The notes: generated by a model not told the origin, from the letters alone. Counted from the stretch's first letter, positions 7,018 to 16,018 are shown. The stretch is 43,169 bases of DNA from Syntrophaceae bacterium (GCA_013388635.1 JACAEX010000036.1:1-43169); one strand, 5' to 3'. Made by a program: numbers and translations.

Positions 7018-8508
7018 ATGGCGAACGAATTGATCATCAACGTGAGGCCGCATGAGACAAGGGTCGCTCTCTTGGAGGACAGGATCCTTGCAGAACTTTA
7101 TATCGAGCGCACCAAGGATCGGGGGATTGTTGGCAATATCTATAAGGGCAAGGTGGTGAAGGTCCTGCCAGGGATGCAAGCCGCCTTCGTCGATATCGGC
7201 CTGGAGAAGGCTGCCTTTCTCTACGTTGCGGACGTCTCAGGGGCAATCGAAGATTACGAGGAGATGGGTTTTCAGAGGGAGGAGATGACGAGCTATTTCA
7301 ATCCATCTTCACAGATCGAGGATCTCCTCTCCGAAGGCCAGGAGGTTCTGGTCCAGGTCTCTAAAGAACCCATCGGCACCAAAGGAACCCGCATCACCTC
7401 CAACATCACACTGCCAGGAAGGTATCTCGTCTTCATGCCCACTTTCGATCATATCGGCGTCTCAAGGAGGATCAAGGATGAGAAAGAGCGGAGAAGATTG
7501 AAGGAGATCGTCCAGACCATCAAGCTCTCCTCCGGCGGCTTCATCGTCCGGACGGCAAGCGAAGGAGCAGAACCTGACGAGATTCGAAACGACATGGAGT
7601 TTCTCGTCCATCTCTGGAATAACATCCAGAAGAGGAAAGAGAGCTCCGCGGCCCCTTCTCTCATCCACACCGATCTGACGATGGTGCTTCGCGTCATCCG
7701 GGATATCCTCTCGCCTCAGGTCAACCGGATCACGATCGACTCCAGAGAGGAGTACGAGAACATCATCTCCTTTATCAATACCTACATGCCCAGGCAGAAA
7801 TATGAGATCACCTTGTACGAGAGAAAGGAGCCCATCTTTGACGCTTACGGCATTGAGATGGAGATCGACAAGATCCTTGGCAGAAAGGTCTGGCTTAAAT
7901 CCGGAGGGTATATCGTCATCGATAATTCCGAGGCGCTCGTGGCCATCGATGTCAATACCGGCAGATATGTCGGGAAGAGAAACTTGGCCGATACGATCCT
8001 CAAGACCAATCTGGAGGCGGCGAAAGAGATCGCCTACCAGTTGAGGCTCCGAAATATCGGAGGGATCATCATCATTGACTTCATCGACATGGAGAGGGAG
8101 GGAGATCGAGAAAAGGTCTACCAGGCCTTGGAGGAAGCTATCCGGAAGGATCGGCAGAAGACCACGATCTTTAAGATCTCCGAGCTTGGCCTGGTGGAGA
8201 TGACCCGGAAACGGACACGTGAGAACATCTCTCGAGTCCTTGGAGAGCCCTGTCCTTACTGTGAAGGAGCGGGCCTTGTCAAATCGAAGACCACGATCTG
8301 CTATGACATCTTTCGGGAGATCGAGCGAACCTCCTCCGAAGTGGGAGGCCACAATATCATGGTGGAGGTCAACCCGGAAGTGGCAGCCCTTCTTTATGAA
8401 GAGGAGAGGGCTGGGGTGGAGGAGCTGGAGCGAAGGCTGAGAAAGAAGATCGTGATCAAAGGTAGGTCCGGGCTCCATCAAGAACAGTTCAGCATCGTTG
8501 AGGTTTGA
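7018..8508 (+). CDS. rng: Ribonuclease E/G family endoribonuclease
   Basis: This 496-residue protein matches RNase G length and lacks the long degradosome-scaffold tail of RNase E. The order of parts is an S1-like region (about 38-125, IYKGKVVKVLPGMQAAFVDI), an RNase H-like segment, and the catalytic DNase I-like region with the metal-binding aspartates in VAIDVNTGRYVG and IIIDFIDM. The Zn-link motif CPYCEGAG begins at residue 412. The enzyme cuts single-stranded RNA, preferring a 5' monophosphate, and acts in rRNA maturation and mRNA decay. A GGAG sits seven bases before the ATG. It follows the TIGR03960 gene, a common pairing, but no ribosomal protein L21/L27 genes follow, unlike in many relatives. 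Confidence 0.93.
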   Translation: MANELIINVRPHETRVALLEDRILAELYIERTKDRGIVGNIYKGKVVKVLPGMQAAFVDIGLEKAAFLYVADVSGAIEDYEEMGFQREEMTSYFNPSSQIEDLLSEGQEVLVQVSKEPIGTKGTRITSNITLPGRYLVFMPTFDHIGVSRRIKDEKERRRLKEIVQTIKLSSGGFIVRTASEGAEPDEIRNDMEFLVHLWNNIQKRKESSAAPSLIHTDLTMVLRVIRDILSPQVNRITIDSREEYENIISFINTYMPRQKYEITLYERKEPIFDAYGIEMEIDKILGRKVWLKSGGYIVIDNSEALVAIDVNTGRYVGKRNLADTILKTNLEAAKEIAYQLRLRNIGGIIIIDFIDMEREGDREKVYQALEEAIRKDRQKTTIFKISELGLVEMTRKRTRENISRVLGEPCPYCEGAGLVKSKTTICYDIFREIERTSSEVGGHNIMVEVNPEVAALLYEEERAGVEELERRLRKKIVIKGRSGLHQEQFSIVEV

Positions 8509-8590
8509 TCTCCCATCCGGGGGCCTTTGAACAAACTTCCATTCCACCCCGGCAATCGGTGAGATTCTGAAGATCTATTCCCCTGGAAGG

Positions 8591-8697
8591 ATGGAATAGC
8601 GGAATAATGGAATAATGGGTATGAACAAAACGTGGTAAAGATTCATTAACGACTTATTTTTTTCTAATCCCATCATTCCATTTTTCCAATATTCCAT
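8591..8697. repeat. AT-rich inverted repeat (type A)
   Basis: A 29-bp left arm (8591-8619, starting ATGGAATAGCGGAATAATGG) and its imperfect reverse complement (8669-8697) match at 25 of 29 positions around a loop of about 49 bases. It fills most of the 245-base gap between the RNase gene and the MFS gene. A related copy is at 22824-22890. No other signal was recognised in 8509-8753. Confidence 0.65.
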
Positions 8698-8753
8698 TGG
8701 CATAATGCTCAGAAGTCAATATAGAGTAGAAGAATTTCATATCTCTGCAGGCG

Positions 8754-9965
8754 ATGGTAACGGGAAAAAAATCTTTTCTCGGCCTCTCCAGGAATGTGAG
8801 GAATTTAGGCTGGGTCAGTCTGTTCAACGACATCTCGAGCGAGATGATCTATCCCCTTCTCCCTCTCTTTCTGACCCAGGTCCTGGGCGCAGGGGTGGTC
8901 TTCGTCGGTCTGATCGAAGGGATTGCTGAGAGCGTTTCAAGTTTTTTGAAGCTCCTCTCCGGATGGTTCTCCGACCGCTTTCAGAAAAGAAGGGCGATCA
9001 TCTTCTTCGGCTACTCCCTTGCCTCCCTCACCCGACCCTTCATGGGACTGGCAACCTCTGCCTATCATGTCCTCTTTCTGCGATTCTTCGATCGGGTGGG
9101 CAAGGGGGTCAGGGCCTCTCCCAGGGACGCCTTGCTTTCTCAGTCCAGCCTTGAAAATGAAAGGGGCAAGGCATTCGGTTTCCAGAGGGCGATGGATCAT
9201 GCCGGAGCCATGACCGGCCCGCTCCTCACCTCCTTCCTGATGGCCACTCTGACACAGGACCTCCGGGTGATCTTCATCCTCGCTGCGATTCCAGCAGGCC
9301 TCTGCCTCTGGATCTTTTACCGGGGGGTTTCTGATGTGAAAGGGAATCAACCTTCATCGGTTCCTGCCTTTAAGCTCCATTTGAAATCGTGGGACAGGAA
9401 GTTCAAATCTTTTCTTCTCATCATCACCCTCTTCACGCTCGGCAATTCGAGCGATGCCTTTCTCCTCCTTCGTGCCAAGGACTTAGGGATCGATGTCGTA
9501 TCCATTCCGATCCTATGGTTCCTTTTCCATCTCTCAAAAAGCATCTTCTCCGTTCCAGGAGGTACCCTCTCGGATCGCATAGGAAGAAAAAGGGTGATGA
9601 TCATCGCCTGGATCATCTACGGTCTGGTCTACCTGGGATTCGCCTTTGCATCGAGGGTCTACCACATCTGGTTCCTATTCTCCATCTACGGCATCTTCTA
9701 CGGGCTTTCAGAAGGGACGGAGAGGGCCTGGGTAGCTGATCTGGTCGAAGAGTCGAGGCGAGGAACCGCCTACGGCGCCTACCATTTCTTCATCGGTATG
9801 GCTGCATTGCCAGCCAGTCTCGTGATGGGGTTTCTATGGAAGGCCATAGGCGTCAGGTGGGCCTTCTCATTTGGCGCGGCCATGGCCTTGATCGCTGCAC
9901 TCCTGGCAATGATTTTGATGAGAGACCGACCAAGATTCAAAGGATCATTCCAGGAGCGAGGATAG
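8754..9965 (+). CDS. Major facilitator superfamily transporter
   Basis: A 403-residue membrane protein with about 12 predicted transmembrane segments in two halves. The first half shows LFNDISSEMIYPLLPLFLT and the loop GWFSDRFQKRRAI. The second half shows a second loop, GGTLSDRIGRKRVMI, of the G-x-x-x-D-R-x-G-R-[KR] type that marks MFS proteins. Substrate cannot be read from sequence. Relatives with the N-terminal ND(I/V)SSEM motif are usually annotated only as MFS transporters. No good Shine-Dalgarno precedes the ATG, so the start is moderately certain. The 3' end overlaps the convergent deacetylase gene by 21 bases. Confidence 0.85.
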   Translation: MVTGKKSFLGLSRNVRNLGWVSLFNDISSEMIYPLLPLFLTQVLGAGVVFVGLIEGIAESVSSFLKLLSGWFSDRFQKRRAIIFFGYSLASLTRPFMGLATSAYHVLFLRFFDRVGKGVRASPRDALLSQSSLENERGKAFGFQRAMDHAGAMTGPLLTSFLMATLTQDLRVIFILAAIPAGLCLWIFYRGVSDVKGNQPSSVPAFKLHLKSWDRKFKSFLLIITLFTLGNSSDAFLLLRAKDLGIDVVSIPILWFLFHLSKSIFSVPGGTLSDRIGRKRVMIIAWIIYGLVYLGFAFASRVYHIWFLFSIYGIFYGLSEGTERAWVADLVEESRRGTAYGAYHFFIGMAALPASLVMGFLWKAIGVRWAFSFGAAMALIAALLAMILMRDRPRFKGSFQERG

Positions 9966-11090
9966 GGGAACGATGTCGATCCCCTTTTCCTTTATCTTGG
10001 GGATCATCTCTTTAAGGGATTTGATCGTGGAGGGATGGGGGTGACCAATGGCGATCGCCTTCCCTGTGGAGAGGGAGATCTGAACCAGCCGCTCCAGTTC
10101 TGTCTTGATATCGCTTTCGTTTTGGGAATTGTCAAGGAAGACATTTCTCTCCAAAGCGGCCAGGCCGAGGGATTTAGCGGTTTGGAGACCGACGGTTTGG
10201 GCGGTGGTCCGACTGTCTAAGAAGAAGAGTCCCCTTCTCTTCAATTCCGAGAGGATGATCCTCATCTTCTCAGGATCTTCCATCAGACGTGAACCCATGT
10301 GATTGCTCACCCCTTTGATATGGGGAACGGCCTCAATATCTCTGGAGAGTTGACGGAGAAGCTCCTTCTCATCCATCTTCTGAAGAAGTGCGCCTTGACC
10401 CGGTTTGATTTTTGGGTAATCGTGGGGCTCCATCGGCAGATGGAGGATCACCTCTTTACCCCTTTGCTGAGCTTCCAGAGCAATGGTTTTGGCATAAGGG
10501 GTAAAGGGAAGGATGGAGAGGGTCAGAGGGACATCCCAGCGAAGGACCTCTCGAGAGATGGAGAGCTCCGCTCCTAAGTCGTCGATCACAAAAGCGACCC
10601 TGGGTCGAAGGCCGATCCCGAGCGCTGGGGGCCTGGCATAGACGAACGTGAGGTGATGAGTCATCCGTCCCATCACCTTCACCTCCAATTGGAGGGAGTT
10701 AGATGTCCGGGCCGACTTTACATGAACGGGCCTGCCCAGAGGAAAGAGGCCTCGCTTGAAATTTTCTTCGATCAGAGGAAGGGAGAGCGATGGCGAAATG
10801 ACGATCTTGAGAAGGGACTCTTCCCAGGTCATGTCTCCCTCTCTTTTTACTACAGATTGGCGAGAGATCACATCCTTTTTTGAGATGCCGATCTGATAGA
10901 GCTGGCCATGGATGACCTGATCGGCGAGAAAAACTTTCTTAGAGAAGTCTTCGGGGGAGAAAGGTTTCTCTCGGGTGAGGTAGATATATCCACCTGCGGT
11001 TAGAAGAACACCGAGGAGAAAGCAGAGAAGGTACCTGGTCCAACTCCTTAATCTCCTTTGTCTGAGTAAGCTCACCAATGATCCAACCAT
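9945..11090 (-). CDS. Divergent polysaccharide deacetylase family protein (YibQ-like)
   Basis: A 381-residue protein with an N-terminal membrane anchor (YLLCFLLGVLLTAGGYIYL, about residues 20-38), a linker domain, and a C-terminal divergent polysaccharide deacetylase fold (about 165-381). The fold shows VAFVIDDLGAELSISREVL, the PLTLSILPFTPYA strand and EVILHLPMEPHDYP. It is predicted to act in the periplasm on envelope glycans. Members often sit next to envC and a carboxy-terminal protease, as here, which suggests a part in peptidoglycan remodelling at division; activity has not been shown for most members. No clear Shine-Dalgarno is visible. It is separated from ctpA by a 142-base gap with a perfect palindrome. 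Confidence 0.85.
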   Translation of the reverse strand: MVGSLVSLLRQRRLRSWTRYLLCFLLGVLLTAGGYIYLTREKPFSPEDFSKKVFLADQVIHGQLYQIGISKKDVISRQSVVKREGDMTWEESLLKIVISPSLSLPLIEENFKRGLFPLGRPVHVKSARTSNSLQLEVKVMGRMTHHLTFVYARPPALGIGLRPRVAFVIDDLGAELSISREVLRWDVPLTLSILPFTPYAKTIALEAQQRGKEVILHLPMEPHDYPKIKPGQGALLQKMDEKELLRQLSRDIEAVPHIKGVSNHMGSRLMEDPEKMRIILSELKRRGLFFLDSRTTAQTVGLQTAKSLGLAALERNVFLDNSQNESDIKTELERLVQISLSTGKAIAIGHPHPSTIKSLKEMIPKIKEKGIDIVPLSSLLE

Positions 11091-11190
11091 TTAAAAATCA
11101 TCTTAGATGGTAAGTTTATCACCCGCGAACCATGAAAATTGTTTTTAGTTAAGGCCAGGGCTAGGAAGCCAGTTTGCCCTAAGGTATAAG

Positions 11191-11218
11191 GTAGGGAACG
11201 CATATATGCGTTCCCTAC
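11191..11218. repeat. Perfect 28-bp palindrome between ctpA and the deacetylase gene
   Basis: The half-site GTAGGGAACGCATA is followed directly by its exact reverse complement, with no spacer. No U-run follows on the minus strand, so it is not a standard terminator. It could be a mobile palindromic unit, an RNA-processing hairpin or a protein-binding site. Confidence 0.7.
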
Positions 11219-11232
11219 AAGACTAAGCAACA

Positions 11233-12561
11233 TTATTTCTCTTTGGCCAATCTCTTAAAGATCTCCCAGCTCTTAAGGAGTTCCAGAGCCCGTTCGAGCT
11301 GTTGATCGACGGGCTTCTTCTCCTTCGCCTCTTCCTTCTTTGGCTTCTCTTTCTCCTTGGCCGGTGTCTTCTCAACATCGATCAGGTGTCTCTCCAGATC
11401 CTTTTCGACCGGATGTTTCGGAACTTTCTCCTCTTCGAGCTGCCCCTGCAGAGGTTTGACCACGATGTCAGGCGAAATGCCTTTGGCCTGGATGGAACGA
11501 CCATTGGGCGTCAGATATCTCGCTGTGGTCAATCTCAATCCCGACCCGTCTTTCAAAGGAAAGATGGTCTGCACCGATCCTTTCCCGAATGTCTGGGTCC
11601 CGAGGAGAATTCCGCGACCGTGGTCTTGAATCGCTCCAGCCACGATCTCCGCGCCGCTCGCACTTCCGCTGTTGATCAGAACGACCAGAGGATAGGCGGG
11701 GATCGTTCCAGCAGATTGGGCATGGAACTTCATCTTCTGATCCTCCCTCCTCCCCTCCATGGAGACGATCAGGCCCGATTCGAGAAACCGATCAGCCACC
11801 TTAACCGCCTGATCGAGGAGCCCCCCAGGATTGTTTCGCAGATCAAGGATCAGGCCCTTCAGCGCTCCCTTGCTCTCCTCCTCCAATGCCTTCAAATGCT
11901 TGTCAAATTCAGTATCGGTCTTCTCCTGGAATTGTGAGACTCGAATGTACCCATAATGTTTCTCCAGAAGCTCATGGCGAACACTCCGGATGGGGATGAC
12001 CTCCCGAACCAACGTAAAATCCTTAGGTTTGGTAAAACCCTCCCGCATGATCGTGATGGTCACCTTTGTTCCCTTCGGTCCTCGCAACCGTTTCACACAT
12101 TCCATCAGGGGCAGACTCTTCGTCGATTCACCATCGATCTTCAGGATCATATCTCCTGCCAGAATCCCGGCTCTGAAGGCAGGGGTGTCCTCGATCGGTG
12201 AGACAACGGTTAGAACCCCATCCTTGATCGTGATCTCAATCCCCAATCCCTCGAACCGGCCTTTCGTCTCCTCCTGCATCTCCTTGTACATATTGGGAGG
12301 GAGGAATGCGGAGTGGGGATCCAGGGTGTCCAGCATCCCCTTGATCGCACCATGGATCAGGTCCTTTGAATTCTTCTCCTCCACATACTCCTTCTGAAGG
12401 AGGCCGAGCACATCGGTGAACACCTTGAGCTCTTCATAAATACTGTTGGAGAGGGCCGAGACCCTGTAAGACCTGCCCAGCCCAATGGTCACCCCGACGA
12501 TGAAGACCAACAACATCAACAAACCGATTTTAAGACGCTTCGCACCATTCCTCTCTGACAT
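11233..12561 (-). CDS. ctpA: Carboxy-terminal processing protease, S41 family
   Basis: A 442-residue periplasmic serine protease anchored by an N-terminal helix (LKIGLLMLLVFIVGVTIGLG). A PDZ domain (about 105-185, GLGIEITIKDGVLTVVSP, then GDMILKIDG) precedes the S41 catalytic core with the nucleophile in INSGSASGAEIVAGAIQ and the general-base lysine in GTQTFGKGSVQT. The C-terminus is a lysine/glutamate-rich tail. ATG at 12559-12561 is preferred over an in-frame codon 27 residues upstream because it follows AAGGAGG at the right distance and avoids overlapping envC. Such proteases trim envelope proteins or peptidoglycan hydrolases. It lies between envC and the deacetylase gene. Confidence 0.92.
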   Translation of the reverse strand: MSERNGAKRLKIGLLMLLVFIVGVTIGLGRSYRVSALSNSIYEELKVFTDVLGLLQKEYVEEKNSKDLIHGAIKGMLDTLDPHSAFLPPNMYKEMQEETKGRFEGLGIEITIKDGVLTVVSPIEDTPAFRAGILAGDMILKIDGESTKSLPLMECVKRLRGPKGTKVTITIMREGFTKPKDFTLVREVIPIRSVRHELLEKHYGYIRVSQFQEKTDTEFDKHLKALEEESKGALKGLILDLRNNPGGLLDQAVKVADRFLESGLIVSMEGRREDQKMKFHAQSAGTIPAYPLVVLINSGSASGAEIVAGAIQDHGRGILLGTQTFGKGSVQTIFPLKDGSGLRLTTARYLTPNGRSIQAKGISPDIVVKPLQGQLEEEKVPKHPVEKDLERHLIDVEKTPAKEKEKPKKEEAKEKKPVDQQLERALELLKSWEIFKRLAKEK

Positions 12562-12578
12562 ATGATCCTCCTTGACGA

Positions 12579-13781
12579 TTACCTCTTCCCCTTCTGCTTC
12601 ACCTCCGAAAAGAGGGCACTCCTCTCCAGGCTTGAAAACCACTCCATCGGATCCTGGGGTTTTCCTCGGTGGCGAATCTCGAAGTAGAGGCAGGGACCCT
12701 TCAGCGACCCTGCGCCACCCACCAGACCAATGGGTTCACCTTGAGAAACGGCATCCCCCTCCTTCTTCAACAACTCGGAGGCGTAGCCGGAAACCGTGAA
12801 CGTATGATCCCCATGGTCGATGACCACGATATTCCCAAACCCTTTAAACCAGTCGGCGTAGAGGACCTTTCCCGAGAGGACGGCTCGAATCTCAGCTCCT
12901 ATCTGTGCCCTGATCTCAACCCCGTTTTGCTCCCCCTCCTTAAAGCGGCTGATCACCTTACCCTGAACGGGTGCGATCAGCCTTCCCTTCAGGGTTCCGG
13001 ATTTCTGTGTCCCGTACGCAAGAAGAGTCCTCTCTCTTTCCAGTTTATCGATGAGGGCTTGAAGTTGCCTGGCCCTTTCTCCCAGTTCTTCAATCACCCT
13101 TTGATAGACCACCTTTTGACTCTGGATCGAGCGCAGCAGGGCCTGTTTGCCTCGTCTGACCCGTTGGACCTCCTTCTTCTTCTTCTCCACCTCGGCGATA
13201 TTCCGCTCCCACTGGAGCTGGTCCTGGACCAACCCCTCTTGGTATCTCGACTTCAGGCTCATCTGATGACGATAGGTATCGATCAGGCGAACATCGGAGT
13301 TGATCACAGCCCTTAGAAATTTATCGAGCTTCAGAAGATCGAGGTAGGATTGTGAGGCGAGCAGAAAACTCTCCGGAGCAACCCTCTCCATCTTATAAAG
13401 GGCGATCAGCCTGAAAAAGAGCTCTTCTCTGGTCTGTTCGATCCCCTGGTTCAGGATCGCAATCTGGTTTTTCGTCTGTTGAAGTCTCTCCTTCGTCCTG
13501 GCCAATCGGACCTCCATCTCCCTTAACTCTTTCTCTCTTTTATAAAGCTCGCTCTCCAACGCATGAAGGCTTTCGAGCACAGAGGTCTCTCTCTTCTGAA
13601 TCCTCTCCTTCTTTTCCTTTGTCAGGGAGATCTCTTTCTTGACATCTTTTAGATCCTTCTTCTTTTGACTCAGGTCTTTCTCGATCTGGTCCTTCCCGAC
13701 CGGCCAGAGATCGCTGGGGTTGGAGAAGGAGATCCAACCTATTAGAAAAAATCCAACGGCGATCCACTTCCAACTTCTCAT
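12579..13781 (-). CDS. envC: EnvC-like murein hydrolase activator with a degenerate LytM domain
   Basis: A 400-residue exported protein: signal or anchor helix (residues 4-20), a long coiled coil (about 30-240) of Lys/Glu-rich heptads, and a C-terminal M23/LytM fold (about 275-385). The zinc ligands of active M23 enzymes appear to be lost: the usual HxGxD start reads NGVEIRAQIG, the YAH segment reads SGYASEL, and the HxH strand reads LYFEIRHRG. This matches EnvC, which has no hydrolase activity but activates cell-wall amidases when driven by the FtsE/FtsX complex. It lies directly downstream of ftsX, the usual partner arrangement in this phylum. Confidence 0.88.
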   Translation of the reverse strand: MRSWKWIAVGFFLIGWISFSNPSDLWPVGKDQIEKDLSQKKKDLKDVKKEISLTKEKKERIQKRETSVLESLHALESELYKREKELREMEVRLARTKERLQQTKNQIAILNQGIEQTREELFFRLIALYKMERVAPESFLLASQSYLDLLKLDKFLRAVINSDVRLIDTYRHQMSLKSRYQEGLVQDQLQWERNIAEVEKKKKEVQRVRRGKQALLRSIQSQKVVYQRVIEELGERARQLQALIDKLERERTLLAYGTQKSGTLKGRLIAPVQGKVISRFKEGEQNGVEIRAQIGAEIRAVLSGKVLYADWFKGFGNIVVIDHGDHTFTVSGYASELLKKEGDAVSQGEPIGLVGGAGSLKGPCLYFEIRHRGKPQDPMEWFSSLERSALFSEVKQKGKR

Positions 13782-13790
13782 GGGGTCCCA

Positions 13791-14690
13791 CTAATTGTAC
13801 CTTAGAAACCTCATCGAAGCCACAAGGCTGCCGAAGAAACCGAGGCCCATCCCCCCGATGAGAATCCATAAGGTCATGGTCGGAGTCAGGAACTGGACCG
13901 GGATCCTCGCCAGCCATGCCTGGATCGAGAGAGGGATGTGGAGAAAAAATACCTTGTGGAGTAAGTAAAGGAGGAAGATGGCCAATCCGCCTCCGAGCAG
14001 CCCCTGAAGCAGCCCTTCGAGATAAAAGGGAATTCGGATGAAGGCTGGACTGGCACCGACCAATTGCATGATTTCGACCTCCTCGTGTCTGGCGGCGAGG
14101 CCCAGACGGAAGATATTGGATGTGATGAAGACAATCCCGACGACAAAAAGACCCCCGAGGATCCACTGGGTGAGCCAGAGGATATGGGCGAGGGCTGAGA
14201 ACGTCTCCACCCATTCCTGGCCGTACTGGATTTCCTCGAACTGGGGAAACTGTTTCAAACGGAAGACCACTTCCCTGATCCTGATGGAGTTCCGATACTC
14301 CCTCTTCAACTGGATTTCAAAGGATGGCGGAAGAACCGTCGGCCAGATTCCGTGAAGGAGATTCTTCTGGTCCCCCAACTTCGATTCTAAGAAGGCCATT
14401 GCATCAAAAGGAGAGACATACTTGACCCCTTCCACTCCTTCGATCTGACGGGCCATCTCCAAGAGGCCCTCCACTTCCTTCAACGGAGTCCCCTTTCTCA
14501 AGTAGGCGATCACCTCGATCTTCTCTTCCCAGATCTTCAGGAAGGCGCTGGCGTTCAAAGAAATCAGAGCCAAGGTTGAAAAGATGAGGATCGATATCCC
14601 GATGATGCCGATCGTAGTGAGATTTGGAAAGAGGTTGTTCCGGATGTTCTGAAAAGCGCGTCGGACCACATAGTGGAGAAAGGAGATCAT
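13791..14690 (-). CDS. ftsX: Cell division protein FtsX
   Basis: A 299-residue membrane protein of the FtsX family with four predicted helices: one near residues 22-45 (TIGIIGISILIFSTLALISL), then a large periplasmic loop that in the family contacts EnvC, then three helices from about residue 175 to the end. With FtsE it forms the ABC-type complex that couples cytoplasmic ATP hydrolysis at the division ring to periplasmic cell-wall splitting. It follows ftsE by 10 bases and precedes envC by 9 bases, so the three should be co-transcribed. Confidence 0.93.
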   Translation of the reverse strand: MISFLHYVVRRAFQNIRNNLFPNLTTIGIIGISILIFSTLALISLNASAFLKIWEEKIEVIAYLRKGTPLKEVEGLLEMARQIEGVEGVKYVSPFDAMAFLESKLGDQKNLLHGIWPTVLPPSFEIQLKREYRNSIRIREVVFRLKQFPQFEEIQYGQEWVETFSALAHILWLTQWILGGLFVVGIVFITSNIFRLGLAARHEEVEIMQLVGASPAFIRIPFYLEGLLQGLLGGGLAIFLLYLLHKVFFLHIPLSIQAWLARIPVQFLTPTMTLWILIGGMGLGFFGSLVASMRFLRYN

Positions 14691-14700
14691 TTCCCTCTTC

Positions 14701-15375
14701 TCACCTCTCTATCCCTTTCCCGACATCCACCGTTTTCCCCTCCGAAAGGTAGACCACCCGATGGGGATAACGCTGGATTAAATCCATATCTCGGGTGGCA
14801 AACAAGACGGTGGTCCCCTTTTTATGGAGGCTGGTGAATATCTCCATTACCTCCGTGGTCACCTGAGCGTCCAGGTTTCCTGTGGGCTCATCCGCCAGAA
14901 GAAGAGGGGGGTCATTGATCAACGCACGAGCGATAGCCACCCGCTGTTGTTCTCCAAACGAGAGGTTGAGGACCGAATCCCTTCCCCTTTCTTGAAGACC
15001 GACCCGACTCAGGACTTCCCAGGTCTTACGCCTCGCCTCCGTACGAGAATGTCCTGTGACTTCCAGGGCAAAGAAGATGTTCTCGCTCACCGACCGATCC
15101 CTCAATAGCTTGACATCCTGAAAGACGATCCCCATCGTCCTTCTTAAAGAATGGACCCTATTGAAGCGTCTTTCCGTGATCTTCATCCCATTGACCACGA
15201 CCTCTCCGCGGCTCGGCCTCTCCGCACCGAAGAGGATCCGGAGCAGCGTGGTCTTGCCTGATCCATTGGGCCCAGCGATGAATACGAATTCCCCCGGGGA
15301 GATCTCCAGGGTAATATCCGAGAGGGCAGAGACCTGGTTGGGATAGGTCATGAAAACATGATTCATCTGAATCAT
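14701..15375 (-). CDS. ftsE: Cell division ATP-binding protein FtsE
   Basis: A 224-residue ABC ATPase, the normal FtsE length. Motifs are Walker [10 protein letters not shown] (35-43), a Q-loop in [10 protein letters not shown], the signature [15 protein letters not shown] and Walker [13 protein letters not shown] followed by a switch region with ATRDMDL, where many ABC ATPases have a His. FtsE drives FtsX. It is first in the minus-strand block and has a candidate promoter immediately upstream. Confidence 0.94.
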   Translation of the reverse strand: MIQMNHVFMTYPNQVSALSDITLEISPGEFVFIAGPNGSGKTTLLRILFGAERPSRGEVVVNGMKITERRFNRVHSLRRTMGIVFQDVKLLRDRSVSENIFFALEVTGHSRTEARRKTWEVLSRVGLQERGRDSVLNLSFGEQQRVAIARALINDPPLLLADEPTGNLDAQVTTEVMEIFTSLHKKGTTVLFATRDMDLIQRYPHRVVYLSEGKTVDVGKGIER

Positions 15376-15384
15376 TCTGAATGA

Positions 15385-15413
15385 AAACTAACACGAACGC
15401 TATTCTTTTTCAA
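15385..15413 (-). promoter_or_regulatory. Candidate promoter for ftsE-ftsX-envC
   Basis: On the minus strand TTGAAA (15408-15413), 17-base spacer, TAGTTT (15385-15390), just upstream of the ftsE ATG at 15375. The start site would fall close to the ATG, so the leader would be very short. Confidence 0.4.
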
Positions 15414-15561
15414 GGAAATTAAGGGGTTAATGATCCGGTATCCATTTGCTCTCTCCACTCCAGAGCTCCTGTCTCGCCCGTTTCTATGTTCAGGACTTTT
15501 TTCTTCCATTCTATTCGTTGATTCTGAAGAGGTCAATTGGAATAAGAATCGCAGATTTCAC

Positions 15562-15590
15562 TTGACAGACGGCGAATTTTGGAACATAAA
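15562..15590 (+). promoter_or_regulatory. Promoter for the RRM protein and rpsU
   Basis: TTGACA (15562-15567), 17-base spacer, CATAAA (15585-15590). It leaves a leader of about 88 bases before the RRM gene, which includes a stable hairpin. No other signal was recognised between 15414 and 15561. Confidence 0.55.
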
Positions 15591-15624
15591 TAAGTGTACC
15601 TGAACTTTATAAAAAGTTTTTGGG

Positions 15625-15659
15625 AACCCCCAGAGGCTCTTTACAAAGTCCTGGGGGTT
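15625..15659 (+). promoter_or_regulatory. Leader hairpin upstream of the RRM gene
   Basis: AACCCCCAG (15625-15633) pairs perfectly with CTGGGGGTT (15651-15659), followed by TCAAATTTTTGG and then the GGAGGAGG ribosome-binding site. The short U-run makes it terminator-like. Inside the leader it could act as an attenuator or as a binding site for the RNA-binding protein itself. Confidence 0.55.
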
Positions 15660-15684
15660 TCAAATTTTTGGAGGAGGAAAGAAG

Positions 15685-15978
15685 ATGAACTTAAAGCTTT
15701 ATGTGGGCAATCTTCCAGTCGGGGCATCCGAGGACGATTTGAAAAGACTCTTTTCGGAAGTGGGTGAGGTCCGGTCTGCCAAGGTCGTGATCGATCCCTA
15801 CACGGGACGCTCGAGAGGGTTTGGCTTCGTGGAGATGGGGTCAAGGCCGGAGGTGGAGAAGGCACTCTCTCAGCTCAATGGGAAGATCCTTATCGATCGA
15901 ACCCTGGTCGTCAACGAAGCCAGACCTCAGAAGAAGAGGGGCGGCGAGTTCAGGGGAAGAAGGGAGAGAAATCGATAG
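15685..15978 (+). CDS. RRM-domain RNA-binding protein
   Basis: A 97-residue protein made of one RNA recognition motif plus a short basic tail (KKRGGEFRGRRERNR). RNP2 (LYVGNLP, residues 5-11) and RNP1 (RGFGFVEM, from residue 44) are both intact, with the aromatic residues that stack on RNA bases. A strong GGAGGAGG site precedes the ATG. Bacterial single-RRM proteins of this kind are best known in cyanobacteria, where some are cold-induced. The next gene is rpsU, recalling the cyanobacterial rbp-rpsU pairs. The targets are not known from sequence. Confidence 0.92.
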   Translation: MNLKLYVGNLPVGASEDDLKRLFSEVGEVRSAKVVIDPYTGRSRGFGFVEMGSRPEVEKALSQLNGKILIDRTLVVNEARPQKKRGGEFRGRRERNR

Positions 15979-16018
15979 GTTGGTCGACCATATTGAAACC
16001 CACTTAAAGGAGAAGGCC

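Noticed and set aside
7462-8547. 361-codon frame antisense to the RNase E/G gene
   Set aside because: It is a mirror of a highly conserved gene with strong codon bias; no ribosome-binding site and no family resemblance.
12579-13781. EnvC-like protein considered as an active M23 peptidase
   Set aside because: The expected metal-binding histidines are absent from all three segments.
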